9,125 bases of DNA from Burkholderiales bacterium UBA6064 (GTDB taxonomy: Bacteria > Pseudomonadota > Gammaproteobacteria > Burkholderiales > Burkholderiaceae_B): positions 1 through 9,125 of the forward strand of contig DIYC01000072.1 of assembly GCA_002428895.1 (NCBI GenBank), read 5' to 3'. Within the stretch, counting starts at the first letter, position 1. Each line of letters opens with the position of its first letter. Shown here piece by piece: positions 1-6,320 of the stretch. The notes beneath the pieces are model-generated. The model saw only the letters and a program-made list of their open reading frames with translations, searched no databases and was not told the origin of the DNA. The translations under genes and the position numbers were made by a program.

Positions 1-100
1 TGAGGTAAGGTGCTAATCAGGAGCGATTTTAATTTTTCTAAGCCCTTCAAAGGGGTTAAACCCATTTCATGGATATGAAACCTTTATTAAATTTGTAACA

Positions 101-2044
101 ATGACTAAAAACCTTAGGTGTATTCAGGTGAGTAGTATTAGTCAGTTGTCCTTTAATTTTTGTTTTGTTCGCTTTTTGCGAAAGTTATTGTTTACCACAG
201 TAGCTAAGCCGATTTTGCTTGTAGTGTACACGGCGATGGTTATTTTGGTAAGTATGGCCTGGGGTGCTTTTAATGACTTGGCCTGGTATGGTCAAATCGT
301 ACTTTTTTTAGTAACTTTATTTTTAGCGTTCTATTTAGGCTTTCAGGTTGCTCAATTATGTGCGGCAATGATGATTGAATCTGTTTTTAAGGTCGATGCA
401 GAGGATCAAACCCTTGGCCTTTATCACTATCTTGCAAAGTTGAATGATGAGTTTCATACCACTTATACAAATATGCAATGTTTACAGACTGAGCACGCTG
501 AATTAATTGATCAGCTTGAGGAAGTACAAAATTGTTTAGATGGGGTTTATTTTATAGGCACCATCAATCCAGACAGAGGTTTACGTGTTGAGCGAGTAGG
601 GCAATTTTTAGAAAAGTTATTTAAATTAAACAAAATGTCTTTTATGGCTGACTGGAAGGGCATGTTGGCAGATATTAAGCCTGCTGCGCATTGTGCTATT
701 GAAGAAATGTTGACTAATCCGAATCCATTTCCAGAAAAACAATCGTTAATTTTTCCTTTAAACAATCACGTTGGATTGCAAGAAAAATATTTAAATCTGG
801 TGGTTAAAAAGAAACGTGTTAACAATCAAACTCGGGTATTTGCAGCGATTTCTGAAGTCACTGATCTAGTTTCTGCCCAAAAACAAGCGGAATCAAATGA
901 CCGCGCCAAGTCAGAATTTTTAGCGATAGTCAGTCATGAGTTACGAACCCCCTTAAATGCAATCATAGGCTTTTCAAATTATTTACGTGAGTGTTTAGAG
1001 GGTCAACCTGAGTTGCAAAAAGATATGGATAATATTGTCCTGGCTAGTCGATCTTTAAACGTGGTATTAAACGATATTTTAGACTTTAGTACAATTCGTG
1101 CTAGTGGCCTTCCCTTGCATAATGAACCCTTTTGCCTACAAGATTTTGCACACAGTCTGATCCGGTTAAATCAAAAGCAAGCCAGTGAAAAAGGACTCGC
1201 TTTACGATTGCGAGTTAACGATCCGCCAAGCGATTTATTGATTGGTGATGTGAATCGACTTCGGCAAGTGATGCAAAATTTAGTTTCAAATGCCATTAAA
1301 TTTACTGAAAAAGGTGAGGTCGAACTTTACATTCAAAGTATTCAAACAGCACCCAGCACAGTTGATGTTCAATTTGATATTGTCGATACGGGTATCGGAT
1401 TAAATAGCGAAGAAGTGGCAAAAATTTTTAAACCATTTTCACAAGCCAATCAAGAGGTTAGACGTCGATTTGGTGGCACAGGGTTAGGTTTGGCTATTTG
1501 TTCTGAGTTGGTCTCTAAAATGGGTGGCACTGTTGCAGTCAGCTCTGTTAAAGGAGTGGGCTCAAAATTTACGGTACATTTACGTTTTAACACGACCCCT
1601 GCTGAATTAGTCAGTGTGCCGACTGCATTAATTAATCCTCAGCAGCTTGATAGGAAATTGCATATTCTCACGGTAGATGATCATCCAATTAATTTGAAAT
1701 TGTTGCAACGAATACTGACTAAATCGGGTCATCATGTTCAACTTGCGAATTCGGGTATTGAAGCAATTCAATTGTGTCAAACTACAGCATTCGATTTGAT
1801 TCTAATGGATATTGATATGCCTGTGATGGATGGATTTATTGCTACTAAAAAAATTCGAAGTCTGGAAGTTGCCTCGTCTCAGGCTCATATTTGCGCATTG
1901 ACTGGGTATGTTGATGTTGCCACGGTAGAACGCTCCAAGGAAGTGGGGATGAATTCTTATTTAGCAAAACCCCTTAATACGGACAAGCTTGATGCACTAA
2001 TTGTCAAAATTCAGCGTTCTAAAATGATAGATGCTGAAATTTGA
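101..2044 (+). CDS. Membrane-anchored hybrid sensor histidine kinase with C-terminal receiver domain
   Basis: This 647-residue protein is a hybrid two-component kinase: it autophosphorylates on histidine and passes the phosphate to its own aspartate. Two membrane helices (about 37-54 and 65-90) have almost no periplasmic loop between them. A coiled-coil-like stretch (about 108-146) and a PAS-like region (about 147-260) follow. The H-box is SHELRTPLN with H279. The ATPase domain has the N-box around N397, the G1 box DTGIG at 429-433, the F-box near 443-446 and the G2 box GGTGLGL at 458-464. The receiver (about 520-640) has acidic D526/D527, phosphoacceptor D570 in LMDIDMPVMDG, T601 and K623, so all catalytic residues are present. 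There is no Hpt domain, so an onward relay would need a separate Hpt protein. The lack of a periplasmic sensor suggests sensing in the membrane or cytoplasm. The start is uncertain: ATG 101 has no clear Shine-Dalgarno, and GTG 128 is an alternative. The signal is unknown. Confidence 0.95.
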   Translation: MTKNLRCIQVSSISQLSFNFCFVRFLRKLLFTTVAKPILLVVYTAMVILVSMAWGAFNDLAWYGQIVLFLVTLFLAFYLGFQVAQLCAAMMIESVFKVDAEDQTLGLYHYLAKLNDEFHTTYTNMQCLQTEHAELIDQLEEVQNCLDGVYFIGTINPDRGLRVERVGQFLEKLFKLNKMSFMADWKGMLADIKPAAHCAIEEMLTNPNPFPEKQSLIFPLNNHVGLQEKYLNLVVKKKRVNNQTRVFAAISEVTDLVSAQKQAESNDRAKSEFLAIVSHELRTPLNAIIGFSNYLRECLEGQPELQKDMDNIVLASRSLNVVLNDILDFSTIRASGLPLHNEPFCLQDFAHSLIRLNQKQASEKGLALRLRVNDPPSDLLIGDVNRLRQVMQNLVSNAIKFTEKGEVELYIQSIQTAPSTVDVQFDIVDTGIGLNSEEVAKIFKPFSQANQEVRRRFGGTGLGLAICSELVSKMGGTVAVSSVKGVGSKFTVHLRFNTTPAELVSVPTALINPQQLDRKLHILTVDDHPINLKLLQRILTKSGHHVQLANSGIEAIQLCQTTAFDLILMDIDMPVMDGFIATKKIRSLEVASSQAHICALTGYVDVATVERSKEVGMNSYLAKPLNTDKLDALIVKIQRSKMIDAEI

Positions 2045-2222
2045 ATGGGTATTTGTTGTGTAGGGGTTGGTTTGAATTCATCAAAATGAGTTGCAGATTT
2101 TGTTGAAGCAAGCTAGGATTAAATGATAAAAATTCATAAGCTTGGTTTAATAAACACCCCGCAATACATGGTTTGGTGTTACATGGTCATGCTTCTAAAT
2201 TCATTCTTTACGAGTTTACACA

Positions 2223-2861
2223 GTGATTAATAAAGAAGTGCCTTCCGTTGATCATCTCATTGAAGCAAAAAATACTGTGGTCGATTGCGGTTGTTACGGT
2301 TGGAGTCTTGTTGATCATTGTCGCCTTGTTGGCGCTAAACTAATTGGTGTGGATCAAGATAAACCATCACAAATTCCTCCTAATGTTGAATTTGTGATGA
2401 TTCGAAATCTTTCCATAGAGCTTGAGAGCGGAATTGCAGATGTAGTGGTTGCTAGCCATATTTTGGAGCATATTCATGAGCCGATTACTTTCATGCGTGA
2501 GCTCGTACGAATTACGCGCCCTGGTGGTTTAATTTGGATAGAAGCACCAAGTGAATTAGCGACTATGATGATGGGCTCTAGCGACCCAGAAGACCACAGT
2601 TTTCAAAATTTCTGGGACGATCCAACGCATGTTCGCCCATGGCCACCAGGTGCAATGTATCGACTCGCGCTGAGTTGTCAGTGTAGGCCAGAAGCGATTA
2701 GTCGGTGTCATGTTGATGGCATTCCTTCGACCCGAATGATTTGTCGCAAAGATGTTCATTATGATGACAATCTATCACAATCGCCACGCTATGTTAGCTT
2801 GCGTGGTGTTGCTCGTGGTGTTGAAAATGCATGGAATCACATTTGGGTGCAAAAGCGTTAA
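2223..2861 (+). CDS. Class I SAM-dependent methyltransferase (Methyltransf_11/23-like)
   Basis: This is a 212-residue cytoplasmic Rossmann-fold methyltransferase; the substrate is unknown. Motif I lies at residues 19-27 (VVDCGCYGW). It keeps D21 and G23 but departs from the usual DxGCGxG, with Y25 and W27 in place of glycines. The acidic residue after strand 2 is D44 (IGVDQD). The strand-4 region reads ADVVVASHILEHI (72-84) and is followed by the RPGG turn at 99-102, a signature of the Methyltransf_11/23 group. FWDDPTHVRPW (130-140) resembles the D-x-THVRP segment often seen in methyltransferases of sugar and surface-polysaccharide loci, but no such genes are nearby. The start is GTG without a visible Shine-Dalgarno. 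An in-frame TAA at 2196-2198 leaves no upstream ATG, and a later start would damage motif I. It lies 178 bp after the kinase gene, probably with its own promoter. The fold is secure; the reaction is not. Confidence 0.85.
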   Translation: MINKEVPSVDHLIEAKNTVVDCGCYGWSLVDHCRLVGAKLIGVDQDKPSQIPPNVEFVMIRNLSIELESGIADVVVASHILEHIHEPITFMRELVRITRPGGLIWIEAPSELATMMMGSSDPEDHSFQNFWDDPTHVRPWPPGAMYRLALSCQCRPEAISRCHVDGIPSTRMICRKDVHYDDNLSQSPRYVSLRGVARGVENAWNHIWVQKR

Positions 2862-2873
2862 TCTTAATATTCT

Positions 2874-2905
2874 TCATTAAAAATTACATTTATTAATGAT
2901 TTTTT
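2874..2905 (+). terminator. Candidate weak rho-independent terminator after the methyltransferase gene
   Basis: TCATTAA (2874-2880) and TTAATGA (2893-2899) are perfect 7-bp inverted repeats with a 12-nt loop, followed directly by six T (2900-2905). The stem has only one G-C pair, so it would be a weak terminator. The position 12 bp after the stop codon and the T tract support the call. Confidence 0.4.
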
Positions 2906-2917
2906 ACTTAAACTAAA

Positions 2918-2935
2918 CTAAATGTGTCTAAATGT
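2918..2935. repeat. Two copies of CTAAATGT with a 10-bp period upstream of the membrane-protein gene
   Basis: The octamer CTAAATGT occurs exactly at 2918-2925 and again at 2928-2935. The copies lie on the same DNA face, one helical turn apart, about 70-90 bp before the start at 3007. This spacing could suit a dimeric regulator or a bent A-tract region, but the sequence is AT-rich and chance is possible. Confidence 0.3.
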
Positions 2936-2946
2936 TTGTTACAGTG

Positions 2947-2972
2947 AGTTCTTTAAGATCTGTAGTTCTTTA
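2947..2972. repeat. 9-bp direct repeat AGTTCTTTA in the leader of the membrane-protein gene
   Basis: AGTTCTTTA is present at 2947-2955 and 2964-2972, 17 bp apart, within the 60 bp before the start at 3007. It may be an operator or simply AT-rich chance similarity. No convincing -35/-10 pair could be placed around it. Confidence 0.25.
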
Positions 2973-3006
2973 GTAGTCAGTTTCAGTTAATTTCGAAAGG
3001 TGCGCT

Positions 3007-3441
3007 ATGAACTCATTTTTGTCTAAAGTATTGATGTGTTTAATTCCCTTAAATGTCATCATTTCCTATTTAGTGGGCCGTCGAGAACTTGATTTATCTC
3101 GCTCACAAGTTTCAAACGAATTAGAAGCTTTAGGGCTTGGTTTTTTAATTTGTTTGCCATTGCTTTCAGGGTGGTTAATTTATCAAATATTTCCTGCTAA
3201 TCGAAATAAACTTAGAAGTTTTATTCGTTTTATCTCGCTCGCAATGGTGCTGATTTATGCGCCAATCATCACTTGGCTAAATATTGATTCTCTGCTTTAT
3301 TGGAAACCACTGGGTGAAGGTTTTCAAATTTATGTGTTGCCATTAATATTTGGATTTGCCTCCTTATTGTTTTTTTTGTTGACTTTTATGATTTGTCTCA
3401 TGTTTACTAATAAGCAACCGAGTTACAGTGGCTTTGATTAA
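3007..3441 (+). CDS. Hypothetical four-helix inner-membrane protein
   Basis: This 144-residue hydrophobic protein matches no family I recognise. Four membrane segments are visible at about residues 6-24, 43-62, 72-91 and 107-132. A polar stretch (about 24-41, RRELDLSRSQVSNELE) separates helices 1 and 2, and a basic loop (65-74) separates helices 2 and 3. The last ten residues are polar. There are no conserved catalytic motifs and no cleavable signal peptide is apparent. The start is well supported by AAAGG at 2996-3000, six bases before the ATG. The gene appears monocistronic: a weak terminator-like hairpin lies upstream, and it converges on fpr with only 18 bp between stop codons and no obvious shared terminator. 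An integral inner-membrane location is likely. The function is unknown. Confidence 0.8.
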   Translation: MNSFLSKVLMCLIPLNVIISYLVGRRELDLSRSQVSNELEALGLGFLICLPLLSGWLIYQIFPANRNKLRSFIRFISLAMVLIYAPIITWLNIDSLLYWKPLGEGFQIYVLPLIFGFASLLFFLLTFMICLMFTNKQPSYSGFD

Positions 3442-3459
3442 AGTGATATGATGGAGTGT

Positions 3460-4236
3460 TTATTTTTCAACAAAAGCGCGCTCAAACACATAGTCTCCAG
3501 GTTGTCCTACACCAGGCGATACGATAAATCCAAGTTTATCGAGTAAAGACCGAATGTCGGCCAGCATGCTGGGGCTTCCACAAATCATGGCTCGGTCTGT
3601 TTTTGCATTTAAGGCGGGTAAGTTTAGGTTTTGGCATAAACGACCTGACTCAATCAGCGTAGTAATACGCCCTTGGTTTTTAAACGGTTCACGTGTTACG
3701 GTGGGGTAGTAGAGTAATTGGTTACGTGCTTGTTCACCGAAAAACTCGTTATTCGGTAATTCTTGAGAGATGAAGTCTTGGTAGGCTAATTCGCTGACAT
3801 AGCGTACGCCATGAACTAAAATAATTTTTTCAAATTTATCGTATGTTTCAGGGTCTTTAATAATACTCATAAAGGGTGCAAGACCTGTGCCAGTGCCAAA
3901 TAAAAACAAATTTTTACCTGGTTTAACATCATTAATCACTAACGTGCCCGTAGGCTTTTTACCCACGAGTAGCGAGTCGCCTACTTTTAAATGTTGAAGC
4001 TTAGATGTCAGTTTGCCATCGGATACTTTAATGCTAAAAAACTCTAAATGTTCCTCATAGTTTGCACTTGCAATGCTGTAAGCTCTTAATATAGGTTTAC
4101 CTTCGACTTCAAGGCCAATCATGACAAAATGCCCATTTTCAAACCTTAAGCCAGCACTGCGAGTGGTTTTAAAGCTAAATAAAGTATCATTCCAGTGGTG
4201 AACATCAATTACACGTTCTTCAATTAAATTTGCCAT
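3460..4236 (-). CDS. fpr: Ferredoxin/flavodoxin-NADP+ reductase
   Basis: This 258-residue FAD enzyme moves electrons between NADPH and ferredoxin or flavodoxin in the cytoplasm. It supports Fe-S cluster repair, oxidative-stress defence and radical enzymes. The FAD-binding motif RAYSIAS is at 51-57. The pyrophosphate/NADP loop GTGTGLAPF is at 114-122, and the second nucleotide motif CGSPSM is at 219-224. The C-terminus is FERAFVEK. Length, the N-terminal VHHWNDTLFSFKTTR segment and the ERAFVEK tail closely match the Pseudomonas/Azotobacter-type Fpr as I remember it, rather than the 248-residue E. coli type. The gene is complete, with no missing key residue. The ATG lacks a strong Shine-Dalgarno. 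It follows the orphan minus-strand gene by 102 bp, so it probably has its own promoter. A TATGAT hexamer (4266-4271, minus strand) is a possible -10 box, but no good -35 partner was found. Confidence 0.96.
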   Translation of the reverse strand: MANLIEERVIDVHHWNDTLFSFKTTRSAGLRFENGHFVMIGLEVEGKPILRAYSIASANYEEHLEFFSIKVSDGKLTSKLQHLKVGDSLLVGKKPTGTLVINDVKPGKNLFLFGTGTGLAPFMSIIKDPETYDKFEKIILVHGVRYVSELAYQDFISQELPNNEFFGEQARNQLLYYPTVTREPFKNQGRITTLIESGRLCQNLNLPALNAKTDRAMICGSPSMLADIRSLLDKLGFIVSPGVGQPGDYVFERAFVEK

Positions 4237-4338
4237 TTTTAAAATCTAAAGTCACAACCGAGCACATCATAGCGTGAAATATAGAGTAGTAGCGTTAACT
4301 GGTTCTATTTTTTAGTAATTTTACTTATTCTTCTCGTT

Positions 4339-4938
4339 CTATGGTGATGTGTTGTCTGGCCTAATGGTTAACTCGTTGGGTGAAATGGTTGGGTTATTCT
4401 GGCTAACTGTTAATTCGATGATCGACGTTGTGGGGTTGTTTGGCGTAATGGCTGAGTCGTTTGGGCTCATAGTTAGATCGTCTGGGGCATCCGTTAAAGC
4501 GCTGGACGTGTCGTTGTCGGTTGATCTGACAATTCTAGCAACTAGGCAACTATTCAGAAATCCGGCTACCATGCCTCCGGAAGCACCAATAATTGACATA
4601 TAGGTTATTGCTTTTAAAGTGAATTCATTGTCTCTGTGATCTAGTTTACACGCTAAACCTGTCCAAACAAATGCGGTAAGACTACTTAAAAAACCAGCAA
4701 AAATGACAAAACAAGCATTTTTAACAGTGCATTCACATCCAGGTCTAATTGTTTCATGTGTTCTGCTTCGGTGATTGATCATTTCTTGAAAATTAGGCGC
4801 GGTGTGATCGATAACATGCATCTGAATAATATTTGCCGGAAGGGGTTCTGAGTCTACTGTTAAGGTAGGTAACGAATAGGTATCAACAACATATTGAGAA
4901 GGAAGAATTGGACGATCGTTTGAATATGGGCGTGCCAT
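4339..4938 (-). CDS. Hypothetical two-helix membrane protein with C-terminal heptapeptide repeats
   Basis: This is a 199-residue orphan. The start at ATG 4938 is chosen over the ATG at 4974 because AGGAG (4947-4951, minus strand) sits eight bases before it; the upstream ATG has no such site. The N-terminal 70 residues are polar and Pro-containing. A cysteine cluster follows (C68, C70, C76). Two membrane helices lie at about 75-97 and 110-136. The second contains a glycine zipper, G118-x3-G122-x3-G126, a pattern of close helix packing or oligomerisation. The tail (about 137-199) is polar and probably disordered. It contains seven tandem heptads at 148-196, such as LTMSPND, LTVSQNN and LTIRPDN. 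There is no signal peptide and no recognised family. A membrane hairpin with a Thr/Ser/Pro/Asn-rich tail would suit a host-membrane effector or an envelope protein, but that is speculation. It is divergent from mrp and upstream of fpr. Confidence 0.8.
   Translation of the reverse strand: MARPYSNDRPILPSQYVVDTYSLPTLTVDSEPLPANIIQMHVIDHTAPNFQEMINHRSRTHETIRPGCECTVKNACFVIFAGFLSSLTAFVWTGLACKLDHRDNEFTLKAITYMSIIGASGGMVAGFLNSCLVARIVRSTDNDTSSALTDAPDDLTMSPNDSAITPNNPTTSIIELTVSQNNPTISPNELTIRPDNTSP
4351..4497 (-). repeat. Seven tandem 21-bp units encoding degenerate heptapeptides
   Basis: Units begin at 4351, 4372, 4393, 4414, 4435, 4456 and 4477, with no interruption. On the minus strand each encodes seven residues near the consensus [L/P]-T-[I/V/M]-S-P-N-[N/D/E]. 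The clearest units are the first, fifth, sixth and seventh by coordinate; the fourth (PTTSIIE) is the most diverged. At DNA level the plus strand recurrently reads TCGTTTGG...GTTA within each unit. The array ends three residues before the stop codon. Confidence 0.8.
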
Positions 4939-4946
4939 CAGTGTTG

Positions 4947-4951
4947 CTCCT
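4947..4951 (-). promoter_or_regulatory. Ribosome binding site AGGAG that fixes the start of the heptapeptide-repeat gene
   Basis: CTCCT on the plus strand reads AGGAG on the minus strand, eight bases upstream of ATG 4938-4936. It favours this start over the in-frame ATG 36 bases further upstream. Confidence 0.7.
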
Positions 4952-5063
4952 ATAAAGTGGTTAAAACAGATCAATTCACAACTTTTTTGGGTTGTTGTAA
5001 TCCTTCTTTTTTATTTCCATTAGAATAAGGCTCAGCATTATGCTTGTTTAAACTGGAGATTCA

Positions 5064-6152
5064 ATGACTGTTACCGTTACGCAGATAGAAACTGTTTTGA
5101 AATCAATTTATGATTCTTTCCTAGAGAAAAATTTGATTGATGCAAAATTGATTAAAAATATTGTAGTCAATGCTGGCTGCGTGTCTCTTGATTTGCATTT
5201 ACCTTACCCCAGTCAAACACACTTAAATCAAATTAAAAACAATATAACTCAAACTATTCAAAATTTAGATCCTCGCTTGGCTCTTCAAATAAATGCTTCC
5301 GTGGTGGTTGAAAGTCATGCCGTGCAAATGGGCTTAAAACCTTTGCCAGGGGTTAAAAATATTCTTGTTGTGGCTTCAGGTAAAGGGGGGGTTGGGAAAT
5401 CAACTACGGCTGTTAATTTAGCATTGGCTTTGGTTTCAGAAGGTGCATCTGTGGGTCTTCTTGATGCTGATATTTATGGGCCTTCGCAACCCATGATGTT
5501 GGGTTTAAGTGGGCAACCTGATATTATTAATGGTGAATTAATTGACCCTTTAATTGGGCATGGTCTTCAAGTGATGTCAATTGGGTTTCTGATTGAACAA
5601 GACACTCCGATGGTATGGCGCGGTCCAATGGTGACTAGGGCGTTAGACCAATTGTTAAACCAAACTCGCTGGAAAGATTTAGATTATTTGGTGGTTGATA
5701 TGCCACCAGGTACAGGAGATATCCAGCTTAGTTTGGCGCAAAAAGTACCAGTGACAGGTGCAATTATTGTGACTACACCACAAGACATCGCTTTATTAGA
5801 TGCAAAAAAAGGCCTCAAAATGTTTGAAAAAGTAGGGGTTCCGATACTGGGAATTGTTGAAAATATGGCTATTTACCAATGTAGTCAATGTGGCCATCAA
5901 GAACATGTATTTGGTTCAGGGGGTGGAGAGCACATGGCTTCTACTTTTCAAGTGCCTTATTTAGGTGGCTTGCCACTAGATATAAAAATTCGTGAACAAA
6001 CCGATGCAGGTGTTCCGACTGTGGTGAGTAGCCCAGAGTCGGCTGTAGCGCAGCTATATCGTAGCATTGCGATTAAAGCTGCAGCAGGAATTGCCAAGCA
6101 AGCGAAAAATCACACACTTAAGTTTCCTAAAATTGTAGTACAAAACACTTAA
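5064..6152 (+). CDS. mrp: Mrp/ApbC family iron-sulfur cluster carrier P-loop ATPase
   Basis: This 362-residue cytoplasmic protein belongs to the Mrp/NBP35 group, homodimeric ATPases that carry a bridging 4Fe-4S cluster and deliver it to apo-proteins. The N-terminal region (about 5-90) is the MIP18/DUF59-type domain common in bacterial Mrp. The deviant Walker A is GKGGVGKST at 106-114. DADIYGPSQP follows at 134-143, and the Walker B/switch segment DMPPGTGD is at 212-219. The cluster-binding CxxC is C273-S-Q-C276, followed by GHQEHVFGSGGG, typical of the family. Length is normal and all key residues are present. GGAG at 5055-5058 lies five bases before the ATG, so the start is firm. The gene is divergent from the orphan membrane gene, and no metG or dcd, frequent neighbours in enteric bacteria, is adjacent. 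Fpr nearby also serves Fe-S metabolism but is on the other strand. Confidence 0.96.
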   Translation: MTVTVTQIETVLKSIYDSFLEKNLIDAKLIKNIVVNAGCVSLDLHLPYPSQTHLNQIKNNITQTIQNLDPRLALQINASVVVESHAVQMGLKPLPGVKNILVVASGKGGVGKSTTAVNLALALVSEGASVGLLDADIYGPSQPMMLGLSGQPDIINGELIDPLIGHGLQVMSIGFLIEQDTPMVWRGPMVTRALDQLLNQTRWKDLDYLVVDMPPGTGDIQLSLAQKVPVTGAIIVTTPQDIALLDAKKGLKMFEKVGVPILGIVENMAIYQCSQCGHQEHVFGSGGGEHMASTFQVPYLGGLPLDIKIREQTDAGVPTVVSSPESAVAQLYRSIAIKAAAGIAKQAKNHTLKFPKIVVQNT

Positions 6153-6211
6153 TTCTTAAAAGTGAGCAGATTTTTTTATTAGTTTAAGTTTTTTGTCAAG
6201 AGATGTTTTTG

Positions 6212-6243
6212 GTTATCCCTCGAAATAGTGAATCGTTATCCCT
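6212..6243. repeat. 9-bp direct repeat GTTATCCCT upstream of the large orphan gene
   Basis: GTTATCCCT occurs exactly at 6212-6220 and 6235-6243, 23 bp apart (about two helical turns), roughly 80-110 bp before ATG 6321. It contains a CCC core unlike the AT-rich surroundings, so it is a better operator candidate than the other short repeats here. No paired -35/-10 could be assigned confidently. Confidence 0.35.
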
Positions 6244-6308
6244 AATCTTGTTTTGTTTTTTTTACACTAAATTGAAACGTAGCAAAAGGGGTAAAAAACT
6301 TAGTGTTC

Positions 6309-6316
6309 GGGGGGGG
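6309..6316 (+). promoter_or_regulatory. Run of eight G acting as probable ribosome binding site, potentially slippage-prone
   Basis: Eight consecutive G lie four bases before ATG 6321. Five G can pair with the anti-Shine-Dalgarno CCUCC with one G-U wobble, at a suitable 4-7 base spacing. If translation instead begins at GTG 6303, the same tract is coding (Gly-Gly-Gly). In either case a change in tract length could alter expression. Confidence 0.45.
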
Positions 6317-6320
6317 CAAT

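Noticed and set aside
547..765. 72-codon minus-strand frame inside the kinase gene
   Set aside because: It is antisense to the PAS-like region of a complete kinase and has no independent support.
2153..2180. AACACC/GGTGTT inverted repeat before the methyltransferase gene
   Set aside because: It is a six-pair stem with a 16-nt loop and no T tract. It is too weak to call an operator, riboswitch or terminator.
2556..2759. 67-codon minus-strand frame inside the methyltransferase gene
   Set aside because: It is antisense to conserved methyltransferase sequence and is a shadow frame.
3442..3459. Possible bidirectional terminator between the converging membrane-protein and fpr genes
   Set aside because: The 18-bp gap and flanking codons contain no credible hairpin.
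4349..4603. Open frame on the plus strand over the heptapeptide array
   Set aside because: It is open because a 21-bp repeat keeps the same reading frame on both strands. It has no ribosome binding site and overlaps a better-supported minus-strand gene.
5385..5391. Run of seven G inside mrp
   Set aside because: It is explained by the Lys-Gly-Gly-Val codons of the invariant Walker A motif; there is no reason to propose phase variation.
6146..6177. CACTT/AAGTG inverted repeat followed by seven T after mrp
   Set aside because: The stem is only five pairs, and six bases separate it from the T tract, so it is not a convincing terminator.
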